Source: Streptomyces griseocarneus (GTDB taxonomy: Bacteria > Actinomycetota > Actinomycetes > Streptomycetales > Streptomycetaceae). From it: a DNA stretch of 64,000 nt. The notes below the pieces were generated by a model. The model ran no database searches. It was not told the origin of the DNA and was given only the letters and a program-made list of their open reading frames with translations. The DNA is taken from NCBI RefSeq assembly GCF_014655595.1, contig NZ_BNBL01000001.1, positions 350,310-414,309 of the forward strand, written 5' to 3'. The translations under genes and the position numbers were made by a program. Positions within the stretch are counted from its first letter, which is position 1; each line of letters begins with the position of its first letter. This document shows, in pieces, positions 1 through 7,345 of this stretch.

Positions 1-669
1 CCCGGTCCAGCCGTGCTCGGCGGCGTGCCGGCCCAGCTGCAGCCGGGTGGTCACCCCGGCCAGCTCCATCAGGCCCTTGACCCTGCGCTGCACGGTCCGC
101 AGGCCCAGCCCCAGCTGCTTGGCCACGCTGGCGTCCGTCAGGCCCTCCAGCAGGAGCGCGAGGATCCGCAGGTCGGCGGCGTCGGGGCCGGCCGGGGCGC
201 GGGTCGTGCCGGGGCCGGCGGGCAGCGGAGGCCGGCCCTCGTGCCAGACGTCCTCGAAGAGGTCGACCAGCGCGTCCAGCAGCGGGCCGGAGCGGACGAG
301 GAGCGCCGCGGACTCGGCGGTGCCGGACGCGAGCGGCAGCAGGGCCGTGCTGCGGTCGGCGATGACCAGCTCGGCGGGTATCCGGTCGACCACCCGCACC
401 CCGCCGGCGCCCGCCCGGAGCTCCGCCGTCGCGTGTTCGACGACCGTGCGGTGCGGCACCGTGCCCGCGTCGTCCGCGACGCCGGTCCAGGGTCTGTCCG
501 TCAACCCCCATGGTCTGCCCGTCAACATGGCGCACACTTCTTCCACCGCGCCGAGCCGCAGCCGTGACAGCCGCCGGGCGACCGCCTCGCCTCCCGTCAC
601 CACCTCCACCGCATCCCGCTCCGACGGCCATTCCCCCTGCGCCGTCTGCCGGATGGCGTTCAGACCCAT
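1..669 (-). CDS. LuxR-type HTH transcriptional regulator, C-terminus cut by window edge
   Basis: An open frame on the minus strand runs from ATG at 669 to the first base without a stop, so the C-terminus is missing. About 223 residues are visible. The last 45 or so (LTDASVAKQLGLGLRTVQRR and onward) are a LuxR/GerE-like helix-turn-helix: the conserved TDASVAKQLG helix followed by recognition helix LRTVQRRVKGL. The N-terminal part resembles the TrmB-like sensor half of Streptomyces one-component LuxR regulators, with conserved phrases such as RIPAELVIADRSTALLPL. A purine-rich ribosome site (GGGGAGGGA) lies about 12 bases upstream of the ATG. No phosphoacceptor domain is seen. The target is unknown; it faces away from the PP2C gene at 793. 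Confidence 0.8.
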   Translation of the reverse strand, partial: MGLNAIRQTAQGEWPSERDAVEVVTGGEAVARRLSRLRLGAVEEVCAMLTGRPWGLTDRPWTGVADDAGTVPHRTVVEHATAELRAGAGGVRVVDRIPAELVIADRSTALLPLASGTAESAALLVRSGPLLDALVDLFEDVWHEGRPPLPAGPGTTRAPAGPDAADLRILALLLEGLTDASVAKQLGLGLRTVQRRVKGLMELAGVTTRLQLGRHAAEHGWTG

Positions 670-792
670 GGCACCGAGCACGCCTCATCCCTCCCCATTT
701 CCTCAGCCGTCTTCGCGGCTTCGGACATCATCCCTGGGGTGGTGTTCGCCGTGCACTCTTCCCGTATGCCCCGCAGTGTGGACAATAAGGGC

Positions 793-2598
793 ATGAGTCA
801 GCAGGGGGACCATTACGCCGAACAAGAGGACGCCTGGTGGCGCGAGTTGTACGGCAGGAGTGAGCCCGACACCGCGGGCGCCGCCACGGGCGACAGCCTC
901 GACGAGAGATTCTCCTCCGCCTCGGCGGTGGTGGGCCCGGAATCAGCCCGTCCGCGGTCCGAGCCGCGGCGGCCGAGGGTGGCCGAGCCGCCCGGCGGGC
1001 CCCTCCTGCCGGGGCCGCCGTCCGCGTCCCCGACGGGGCTCTCGCCCGCCCTCTCGCGCGGCGTGCCCCGCCAGACCAAGCGCTGGCCGGCCGCCGGCAA
1101 CGGCTCCCTGCCCGTCCCGGCCCACCAGCCGCCCGGCTTCGACGGCGGGCCCGAACTCCGCCCGCCCGCGGGCCCGGTGCCCCGGCCCGAGGGGCCGCCG
1201 CCCCCCGACCCCAGGACCCGGGTCTCCCCGCCGCCCCCCTCGTCCCTTCCCGTGCCCCGCGACGCGCGCGAGCCCCGCGACGGCGCCGAGGCGCCCGGGC
1301 CGGCCCCCGCGGCGGACGGCGCGGGCGCCGCGGACGACGCGGGGATCATGGACATCGCCGAGGTCACGGGCGTCGCCGAGACCACCGGCGGCTCCCCGGT
1401 GACGGGCACCGCCGAGGCGACGGACCCCGCCGGGACGCCGGGCATCGCGAGCGTCAAGGGCATCACCGGCACCCGGGGCATCGCCGACCTGGCCCTCGCG
1501 TCCGGGCTCCCCGGAGTCGCCGACGCCTCGGAGGCCGCCCGCGCGCCCGGGACCGCCGAGGCCTCCGAGCTGCCGCCCCCGGCCGACCGCCGGCCCGCGC
1601 GCCGCAACGGCACGCGCCTGCGGGCCGCCGAGTTCGTGGGCCGGCGCCCGCCCACCTACGAGGCCGAGCCGACCGCCTGGCCCCCGGCCGACCCCGGCGG
1701 GCTGGAGGACCTCGTGCCGGACACGGTGCTGGACGGCGCCCGCTACGGCGCGATGACCCTGCGGGCCGCCTCGCTGCGCGGCGACTCGGCCCGCTTCCGC
1801 GGCGAGCCCCGCCGGGACGCCCTGCTCACCGCGCGGTTCGGGGCCGGCGAGGACGCGCTGCTGCTCGTCGCCATGGCGAGCGGCGCCCGCGCCGCCGAGG
1901 GCGCCCACCGCGCGGCGCGGGAGGTCTGCGAGTGGATCGGCGGCGCCGTGGGGCGCAGCCACGCCCGGCTCGCCGAGGACATCCACGCCGGCCGCCGGGA
2001 CGAGCTGAAGTCGGGGCTGCACCGGCTCACCGACCGCACGTACGGCCGCCTGCGCGTCCGCGCGGCCGAACTGGGCCACAGGCCCTCGGAGTACACCGCG
2101 GGGCTGCGCTGTCTGCTGCTGCCCGCCGACGTCCGCTGCCGCACGCGCGTCTTCTTCGGCGTCGGCGCGGGCGGGCTCTTCCGGCTGCGCGACGGGGCCT
2201 GGCAGGACATGGACCCCGAGCCGCGCGCGGCGGAGGCCGCGGGCGAGCTCGGGGCGGGCGGCGGGGCGGAGGCCGGGGACGCGTACGCCCCCGCCGACCG
2301 GATCACCGTGGACCTCGGCATCCCCACGCCCGGGACCACGCCGGTCATAGACCCCGACGACGTGCCCAGCGAGCCCTTCCGCTTCCGGGCCTCGGTCGGC
2401 CGCCCCGGCGACACCCTGCTGCTGTGCACGGCGGGCCTGGCCGACCCCCTGCGGGGTGAGCCGGAACTGGGCGTACGCCTGGCCGAGCGGTGGGCCCGGG
2501 AGGAGCCGCCGGGGCTGGCGGAGTTCCTCGCGGACGCCCAGCTGCGCGTGAAGGGATACGCCGACGACCGTTCCGCGTGCGCGGTCTGGGAGGTGTAG
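793..2598 (+). CDS. PP2C-like phosphatase-domain protein, probably degenerate
   Basis: 601 residues from the ATG at 793 (upstream in-frame starts have no ribosome site). The first 300 or so residues are Pro/Ala/Gly-rich and low complexity, including loosely repeated short blocks of the type I/V-A-x-V-x-G (about residues 185-255). From about residue 320 to the end is a PP2C fold: strands of the type DALLLVAMASG (about 350-360), DTLLLCTAGLADP (about 540) and the terminal YADDRSACAVWEV. In active PP2C enzymes the first of these carries a metal-binding Asp-Gly pair (ADGVG); here it reads AMASGAR, so one metal ligand appears lost. The terminal DDR is kept. It could be a weak or pseudo-phosphatase. 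The ATPase-domain gene downstream suggests a partner-switching role (inference). Confidence 0.75.
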   Translation: MSQQGDHYAEQEDAWWRELYGRSEPDTAGAATGDSLDERFSSASAVVGPESARPRSEPRRPRVAEPPGGPLLPGPPSASPTGLSPALSRGVPRQTKRWPAAGNGSLPVPAHQPPGFDGGPELRPPAGPVPRPEGPPPPDPRTRVSPPPPSSLPVPRDAREPRDGAEAPGPAPAADGAGAADDAGIMDIAEVTGVAETTGGSPVTGTAEATDPAGTPGIASVKGITGTRGIADLALASGLPGVADASEAARAPGTAEASELPPPADRRPARRNGTRLRAAEFVGRRPPTYEAEPTAWPPADPGGLEDLVPDTVLDGARYGAMTLRAASLRGDSARFRGEPRRDALLTARFGAGEDALLLVAMASGARAAEGAHRAAREVCEWIGGAVGRSHARLAEDIHAGRRDELKSGLHRLTDRTYGRLRVRAAELGHRPSEYTAGLRCLLLPADVRCRTRVFFGVGAGGLFRLRDGAWQDMDPEPRAAEAAGELGAGGGAEAGDAYAPADRITVDLGIPTPGTTPVIDPDDVPSEPFRFRASVGRPGDTLLLCTAGLADPLRGEPELGVRLAERWAREEPPGLAEFLADAQLRVKGYADDRSACAVWEV

Positions 2599-2801
2599 CG
2601 CGGCCTCTCCCCGGCGATGTCGCCGATCCCCGGTACCGCGGCCCCTGGCAGTTTTCCGCGCGCCGCACAAGAGGTGCTCGCATCCCGCTCGTATCACCAT
2701 GTTGATGCGTCAACAGGCGTCGTTCCGCCGGGTGTGGGGCATGCATTTGCCGTGAGCGTGTTCGATGCCGGGGCGCCGGGGAGGGGTCGGGTCGGCGAGG
2801 G

Positions 2802-3353
2802 ATGAAGCGGCGGACTGCACACTGGGCGGGCGCGGAGCGGCGTGAGGACGGGGCGGGATCGGCCGACGGCGCGGTCCGGGAGGAGGCGGGGGAGAGCGAT
2901 CCCCCGGCGGCGGGGCCGCACTGGGAAAGACGGCTCCGGCGCAAGGAGTTGACGGCCGTGGCTCAGGTGCGGGCGGAGCTGCGCGCGCTGCTGGCCGGGT
3001 GGGGCGGCCCCGGGCGGGCGGAGACCGCGGAGCTCCTGGCGAGCGAGCTGGTCACCAACGCGCTGGTGCACACCGACGGCGGCGCCGTGGTCACGGCCCG
3101 GTTCGACGGCGGCCCGGAGGCCCCGGCCGAGGGGCGCCTGAGGGTGGAGGTGCGGGACTTCCTCGCCCGGCACCCGCGTGCGCCCACGCCGGGGGCCCGG
3201 GCCGAGAACGGCACCGGGCCCCCGGCCGGCGGTGAGGCCGCCACCTCCGGACGCGGCCTCCTACTCGTCCACGCCCTCGCCGACGGGTGGGGCGTCCGGG
3301 CCCACGGCGTGGGCAAGGCCGTCTGGTTCGAGCTGGACGCCCAGGAGCCCTGA
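2802..3353 (+). CDS. ATP-binding protein, RsbW/anti-sigma-like HATPase_c domain
   Basis: 183 residues. The GHKL ATPase N-box is clear (SELVTNALVH, residues 81-90), as is the glycine-rich lid (SGRGLLLVHALADGWGV, about 148-164). There are no membrane segments or H-box, so this is a stand-alone kinase of the RsbW/SpoIIAB type, very numerous in Streptomyces, rather than a sensor kinase. The first 40 residues are charged and low complexity. The ATG follows GAGGG directly with a better GGGGAGGGG 15 bases upstream, so the true start could lie a little downstream. It is co-directional with the PP2C-like gene 200 bp upstream; a PP2C phosphatase plus anti-sigma kinase is the usual partner-switching pair, but no anti-sigma antagonist or sigma factor is nearby. 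Confidence 0.8.
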   Translation: MKRRTAHWAGAERREDGAGSADGAVREEAGESDPPAAGPHWERRLRRKELTAVAQVRAELRALLAGWGGPGRAETAELLASELVTNALVHTDGGAVVTARFDGGPEAPAEGRLRVEVRDFLARHPRAPTPGARAENGTGPPAGGEAATSGRGLLLVHALADGWGVRAHGVGKAVWFELDAQEP

Positions 3354-3388
3354 GCCGACGTCGCGCGACGACTCAGGGCGGGCGAGCA

Positions 3389-4438
3389 TCAGCCGAACTG
3401 GCGCTCGATCTGGGCGAGTTTGGCCTCCAGCGAGTCGAGCCGCGGAATGGCCTGGGTGTCGTCCTCGGCGGTGAGGTCGATGGGGTCGGGCCTGCCCACC
3501 GCCTGGAGCGGCCGGGAGCGTACCGGAAGCTGCCCCGGCTCGACTATGGAAGGCTCCGGCCCGGCTTGCGACCCGATCTGGGCGGCGGGGGGCATCGCGG
3601 GGCCGGTCACCTCGACCTGCCGGCCGGCGCGGGGACGCCCCCACACGCGGTGCTGACGGTTGTACGCCTTGATGCGGGCCCGCTCCAGCTTGCCCGCCTC
3701 CCGGCGGCGCTCCCGGTGCTGGGCGCGCTGGCGCTTGTCCTCGCGGACCTCCTCCACGGCCTCGTCCAGCGACCGCACCCCCTCCAGGAGCATCAGCGAC
3801 CAGGCGCCGAAGGTCTCGCGCGGCGCCCGCAGCCATCGCACTATCCGGATCTGCGGCAGCGGGCGGGGCACCAGGCCCTGCTCGCGCAGCGCGGCCCGGC
3901 GGGTCTGCTTCAGCGCCCGGTCGAAGAGCACGGCCGCCGACAGCGACATGCCGGCGAAGAACTGCGGGGCCCCCGCGTGGTCCAGCCCCCGGGGCGCGTG
4001 CACCCAGTTGAACCAGGCCGCGGCGCCCGCGAAGGTCCACACCAGCATGCGGGAGCCGAGCGCCGCGTCACCGTGGCTCGCCTCGCGCACGGCCAGGACC
4101 GAGCAGAACATCGCGGCCCCGTCGAGGCCGAACGGCACGAGGTACTCCCAGCCGTCGGTCAGCCCCAGGTTCTGCTGGCCGAAGCCGACCAGCCCGTGGA
4201 AGGAGAGGGCCGCGGCGACGGCGGCGCAGCAGAAGAGAAGTACGTACGAGGCGCTGCCGTAGATGGCTTCCTTGCGGCGTCTGCGCTCCTCATTGCGCTC
4301 CCAGGAGTCCGCGCCGGCCGCCGTGTCCTCGGGGCCGGTCCGCCGGCCGCGCGCGTACACCGTCACCGCCACCACTGCCCCGATGAGCGCCACGGCACTG
4401 GGAAGCACCCAATTCAGCGGTATGTCGGTCACTCTCAT
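3389..4438 (-). CDS. DUF2637 membrane protein
   Basis: 349 residues from ATG at 4438. Hydrophobic segments lie at about residues 9-28, 60-85, 98-118 and near 135-155, followed by a long basic cytoplasmic tail with many Arg/Gln and a final coiled-coil-like LDSLEAKLAQIERQFG. The central block (FHGLVGFGQQN, YLVPFGLDGAAMFCSVLA and HAPRGLDH) is the DUF2637 signature, a family found in actinomycete chromosomes and, as Spd proteins, on Streptomyces conjugative plasmids. No plasmid transfer gene is nearby. Function is unknown. The 200 bp upstream holds no recognisable gene. Confidence 0.75.
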   Translation of the reverse strand: MRVTDIPLNWVLPSAVALIGAVVAVTVYARGRRTGPEDTAAGADSWERNEERRRRKEAIYGSASYVLLFCCAAVAAALSFHGLVGFGQQNLGLTDGWEYLVPFGLDGAAMFCSVLAVREASHGDAALGSRMLVWTFAGAAAWFNWVHAPRGLDHAGAPQFFAGMSLSAAVLFDRALKQTRRAALREQGLVPRPLPQIRIVRWLRAPRETFGAWSLMLLEGVRSLDEAVEEVREDKRQRAQHRERRREAGKLERARIKAYNRQHRVWGRPRAGRQVEVTGPAMPPAAQIGSQAGPEPSIVEPGQLPVRSRPLQAVGRPDPIDLTAEDDTQAIPRLDSLEAKLAQIERQFG

Positions 4439-4634
4439 CTTGCGTCCCTTGCATGCAGTACGGGGTTTCGCGCGCCATCCTTACGGAACCCGGCCGCATG
4501 CCAAGGGGTTTCACGGCAACTCGCCGCGAATGGACGGCAAGGATATACGGAGAGCTACGAATGAATTCGAACACCCCTCAAGGGAAAGGGAATTGGGTTC
4601 TATTCAATCCACTGGATGGAGTGGCGTGAACGCT

Positions 4635-5465
4635 TCAGCCGGCTGACAGCCGTGCGACGCGGTCGGCGTCGGCGGTGCGCGGACAGGTGATGCAGGTGTC
4701 CTCGGGCCGCAGTGTGTAGAAGAAGCAGCAGCTGGCGCGGTCCCGGGTGGGGAACGTCCGCCCGCCGGGCCCGGTCAGTTCGCGGAAGGCCGCGCCCCCG
4801 ACGTACGGGGCCGTGGCCCCCGGCAGCAGCAGCTCCAGCTCCCGCCGGGCGCGCTCCTCCTCGCCGAGCAGCCGCCCCAGGTGCCACAGCCCCTCGGCGG
4901 TCTCGTCGGTCGCCATGCCCCACAGCGCCCGGGGGCCGCGCCGCATGCGCGGTCCGAAGGCGTCCAGCACCGGGGCGAGGTGCGCGGCCACCGCCGACCG
5001 CAGCTCCCGGCGCAGCGCCTCGTCGTCCGCCACGGTCGTGGCGCGCGGGTGCTCCGCGGCCGGGTCGCCGGGCAGGCAGCTGAACTCCCCGGCGTCCGCC
5101 GTGATCCGGCCGGTGGCCCGGTGCAGGGAGACCGCCCGCACCGGCAGCCGGGGCACGCGGCGCTCGAGGAACCAGGGGAGGGTGAACAGGAGGCAGACGT
5201 GCCAGGCGTAGCGGTGCAGGCCGAAGCTCGCCACCACGTCCGGGCGGGCCCGCAGTCCGTACTCGCGCAGCACCTGCGCCTCGTCCCAGGCGAGGTAGGC
5301 GTCCAGCTCGACGCCGCCCGCCGCGAGGCCGGCCGCCGTCACCCAGCCGTCGCCGCGGCCCGGGGGGCCGGTCATGACGGTCACCGCCGGGAGGAGCTCC
5401 GTCATCCGGGCGTAGGCGTCCGCGACGGGAGATGCGGCCGAGGCAGCAGACATGGAGGGGACCAC
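4635..5465 (-). CDS. (2Fe-2S) FhuF-like ferric-siderophore reductase
   Basis: 276 residues from the GTG at 5465; an ATG at 5453 is an alternative, and neither has a strong ribosome site. The C-terminus carries the Cys pattern of the FhuF family: CC (in RASCCFFYTL), then ten residues on CITC, which bind a 2Fe-2S cluster in E. coli FhuF. FhuF-like proteins reduce ferric iron in imported hydroxamate siderophores in the cytosol. The assignment is supported by the iron box just upstream (5483-5501). No siderophore transporter gene is present in the window, so the substrate cannot be named. Confidence 0.8.
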   Translation of the reverse strand: MVPSMSAASAASPVADAYARMTELLPAVTVMTGPPGRGDGWVTAAGLAAGGVELDAYLAWDEAQVLREYGLRARPDVVASFGLHRYAWHVCLLFTLPWFLERRVPRLPVRAVSLHRATGRITADAGEFSCLPGDPAAEHPRATTVADDEALRRELRSAVAAHLAPVLDAFGPRMRRGPRALWGMATDETAEGLWHLGRLLGEEERARRELELLLPGATAPYVGGAAFRELTGPGGRTFPTRDRASCCFFYTLRPEDTCITCPRTADADRVARLSAG

Positions 5466-5482
5466 CGAATCCCGATCGGTTG

Positions 5483-5501
5483 ACAGGTAAGGCTTACCTT
5501 A
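5483..5501. promoter_or_regulatory. Iron box (DmdR/IdeR/DtxR operator)
   Basis: AGGTAAG (5485-5491), one G, then CTTACCT (5493-5499) is a perfect 7-base inverted repeat that matches the core of the actinomycete DtxR/IdeR/DmdR consensus (TTAGGTTAG and its complement). It sits 17 bases upstream of the ferric reductase GTG on the minus strand and 70-90 bases upstream of the divergent GntR gene on the plus strand, so iron repression of the reductase is likely and of the regulator possible. Confidence 0.8.
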
Positions 5502-5572
5502 CCCGCGGCGACCGGGGTTTGAACTGGCGCACATGCCGCCTATCGTTCCACCGGAGACCAGGAGGAACCCCA

Positions 5573-6289
5573 ATGGAGCAGGGCAGACCCCACACCGCGG
5601 TGCCGCGGGCCGCCGCCGGTGTGCCGCGGCAGGCCACGCCGGGCGCGCGGGGGGAGCACACCCACGACGAGAGCCAGTTCATCCGCCGGGCGCCGCAGCG
5701 GTACTCCGTACGGGGCCAGGTGCTCGACGCGCTCCGCAAGGCCCTCGTCAGCGGCGAGCTCGTGCCGGGCGAGGTCTACTCCGGCCCCGCGCTCGGCGAG
5801 CGCTTCGGGGTGTCCGCGACGCCCGTGCGCGAGGCCATGCAGCAGCTGGCGCTCGAGGGCGCCGTCGAGGTCGTCCCCAACCGCGGCTTCCGCGTGGCCA
5901 GCCGCACCCCGCGCGACCTCGCCGAGCTGGCGGAGGTCCGGGCCCTGCTCGAGGTCCCGGCCCTGCTGCGGCTGGCCCGCACCGTGCCCGCGGGGCGGTG
6001 GCACGAGCTGCGGCCGCTCGCCGCGACGACGGCCGCCGTCGCCGCCGGCGGCGACCGGGCGGCGTACGCGGAGGCGGACCGGGCCTTCCACGGGGCGCTG
6101 CTGGAGCTGTCGGGCAACCGCCAGCTCGCGATCGTCGCCGGCGAGCTGCACCGCCGGGCGCAGTGGTCGGGAGCGGCCGATCCGGTGACCGACGCCGCCG
6201 AGCACCTCATCCTGCTGGACGCCCTCGCGGCGGGCGACCTCGCCGCGGTCGAGGCGGTGGCCACGCGCCACTGCGGCCTGGCCCCGTAG
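5573..6289 (+). CDS. GntR-family (FCD) transcriptional regulator
   Basis: 238 residues from the ATG at 5573, preceded by AGGAGGA 6 bases away; upstream in-frame starts lack a site. Residues 45-105 form the GntR winged helix (GELVPGEVYSGPALGERFGV then SATPVREAMQQLALEGAVEV). The rest is an FCD-type effector domain with the conserved E-RALLEVPA, D-R-FH (AEADRAFHGALLELSGN) and final H segments that bind metal and small organic acids. Its HTH is closely similar to that of the GntR regulator at 37225, so the two may be paralogues. The effector is unknown. It shares its upstream region with the iron-regulated reductase. Confidence 0.85.
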   Translation: MEQGRPHTAVPRAAAGVPRQATPGARGEHTHDESQFIRRAPQRYSVRGQVLDALRKALVSGELVPGEVYSGPALGERFGVSATPVREAMQQLALEGAVEVVPNRGFRVASRTPRDLAELAEVRALLEVPALLRLARTVPAGRWHELRPLAATTAAVAAGGDRAAYAEADRAFHGALLELSGNRQLAIVAGELHRRAQWSGAADPVTDAAEHLILLDALAAGDLAAVEAVATRHCGLAP

Positions 6290-6296
6290 GGAACCC

Positions 6297-7079
6297 CTAG
6301 GTCGCCGGGGCCGGCCGGCCCAGCCGCTCCGCCAGCCACGCCGGGACCCCGCCGAGCAGCCGGACCAGCCGCCCGGCCTCCGCGCGCAGGCGCGCCGCCT
6401 CCGCCTGGTCCGGCAGCACCGCCGCCAGGGAGGCCAGGGCCGGGGCGATGCCCACGAGGTAGCCCAGCTCCTCCCGGATGCGCAGCGACTCGGCGAAGCC
6501 GTGCCGGGCCTCCGGCAGCCGGCCGTCGTGTTCGGCCATGGCCGCCACGTGCCGCCAGGTGGACGACAGCAGCAGCCGGTGGCCGTGCGCGGTCGCGCCC
6601 GCGTGGGCGCGCTGGAAGGCGGCGGTGGCGTCGGAGGGGTTGTCCGACAGGTGCTGGGCGATCAGGCCGCGCCGGAAGTCCAGCAGCGGCCGCGTCGGGG
6701 ACTTCGGCGCCAGCAGCGCGGCCGCCCGCCCCAGCGCCGAACGGGCCTCGTCGGCCCGGTCGCGTACACCCAGAAGAGTGGAGGCGTACGCGAGGTGGCC
6801 ACGCTCGCAGGCCGCCGCCCCGCGTTCCTCGTCGTCGGTGGCCAGGGCCTCCGCCGCGCGCAGCGAGTCCTCCGCCGCCCCCCAGCCCTCGCCCGTGAAC
6901 ATGCACCGCTCGGCCAGGACCCCCGTGCGCCGCAGTGCCGGGCCCGCCTCCGTGGCCGCCCGCGGGGCGAGCAGCGCGGCGGCGTCGTCCCAGCAGGCCC
7001 GCGAGCGCAGCCGCCAGACGGCGCGTTCGAGGGGGTCGCCCCCCTCGGTGTGTGGCTCCGACAACCCAGAATTCCGCAT
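6297..7079 (-). CDS. TPR-like alpha-helical protein, function unknown
   Basis: 260 residues from the ATG at 7079. A longer frame reaches 7202, but its first 40 codons run over a perfect TGTGA-N6-TCACA palindrome and read poorly, so the shorter start is preferred; GGCGGA 7 bases upstream is a weak ribosome site. The protein is almost wholly alpha-helical, with Ala/Leu/Arg-rich helices in the pattern of degenerate tetratricopeptide repeats (AACERGHLAYASTLLGVRDR, FAESLRIREELGYLVGIAPA). No signal peptide, membrane segment or catalytic motif is visible. It resembles the TPR bundle of LuxR/SARP-type regulators without their DNA-binding domain. It lies upstream of pucR, in the same orientation. Confidence 0.6.
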   Translation of the reverse strand: MRNSGLSEPHTEGGDPLERAVWRLRSRACWDDAAALLAPRAATEAGPALRRTGVLAERCMFTGEGWGAAEDSLRAAEALATDDEERGAAACERGHLAYASTLLGVRDRADEARSALGRAAALLAPKSPTRPLLDFRRGLIAQHLSDNPSDATAAFQRAHAGATAHGHRLLLSSTWRHVAAMAEHDGRLPEARHGFAESLRIREELGYLVGIAPALASLAAVLPDQAEAARLRAEAGRLVRLLGGVPAWLAERLGRPAPAT

Positions 7080-7175
7080 GGCGGTGTCCGCCACAGTGCC
7101 CTCCCCAAGCGCGCCGTCGAGCTGGAAGCCTGCTCCGATCTCAGCACGAAGACCCGGGCCCGGCATAGGGTCAGG

Positions 7176-7191
7176 TGTGAACCAGTTCACA
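7176..7191. promoter_or_regulatory. CRP-family-type palindrome TGTGA-N6-TCACA
   Basis: The 16-base sequence is a perfect palindrome (TGTGAAC, CA, GTTCACA) and fits the CRP/FNR family core TGTGA-N6-TCACA and the Streptomyces Crp pattern GTG-N8-CAC. It lies about 97 bases upstream of the preferred start of the TPR-like gene on the minus strand, inside a stretch with no other gene. Crp control is inference from the motif only. Confidence 0.5.
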
Positions 7192-7345
7192 AACTCGGGC
7201 ACCGGTCGCGCCGCCCGCGACTCCCGCCGCGAAGATTACCGAAGAACGCCGGCTCCATGAGCGGGAGTCTGCTCATGTGATAGGAGGGTGGGCCGCCTTT
7301 GCGGGCCGCCCCGGCGGGCCCCTCCGTCGGGCCGTGGCGGGCCCC

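Noticed and set aside
4439..4634. Possible small gene or RNA in the gap between DUF2637 and the ferric reductase
   Set aside because: Short frames only, no ribosome site, and no clear hairpin with T-tract; nothing supportable seen.
7080..7202. Longer start of the TPR-like gene at 7202
   Set aside because: The extra codons span the CRP-like palindrome and do not read like the rest of the protein.
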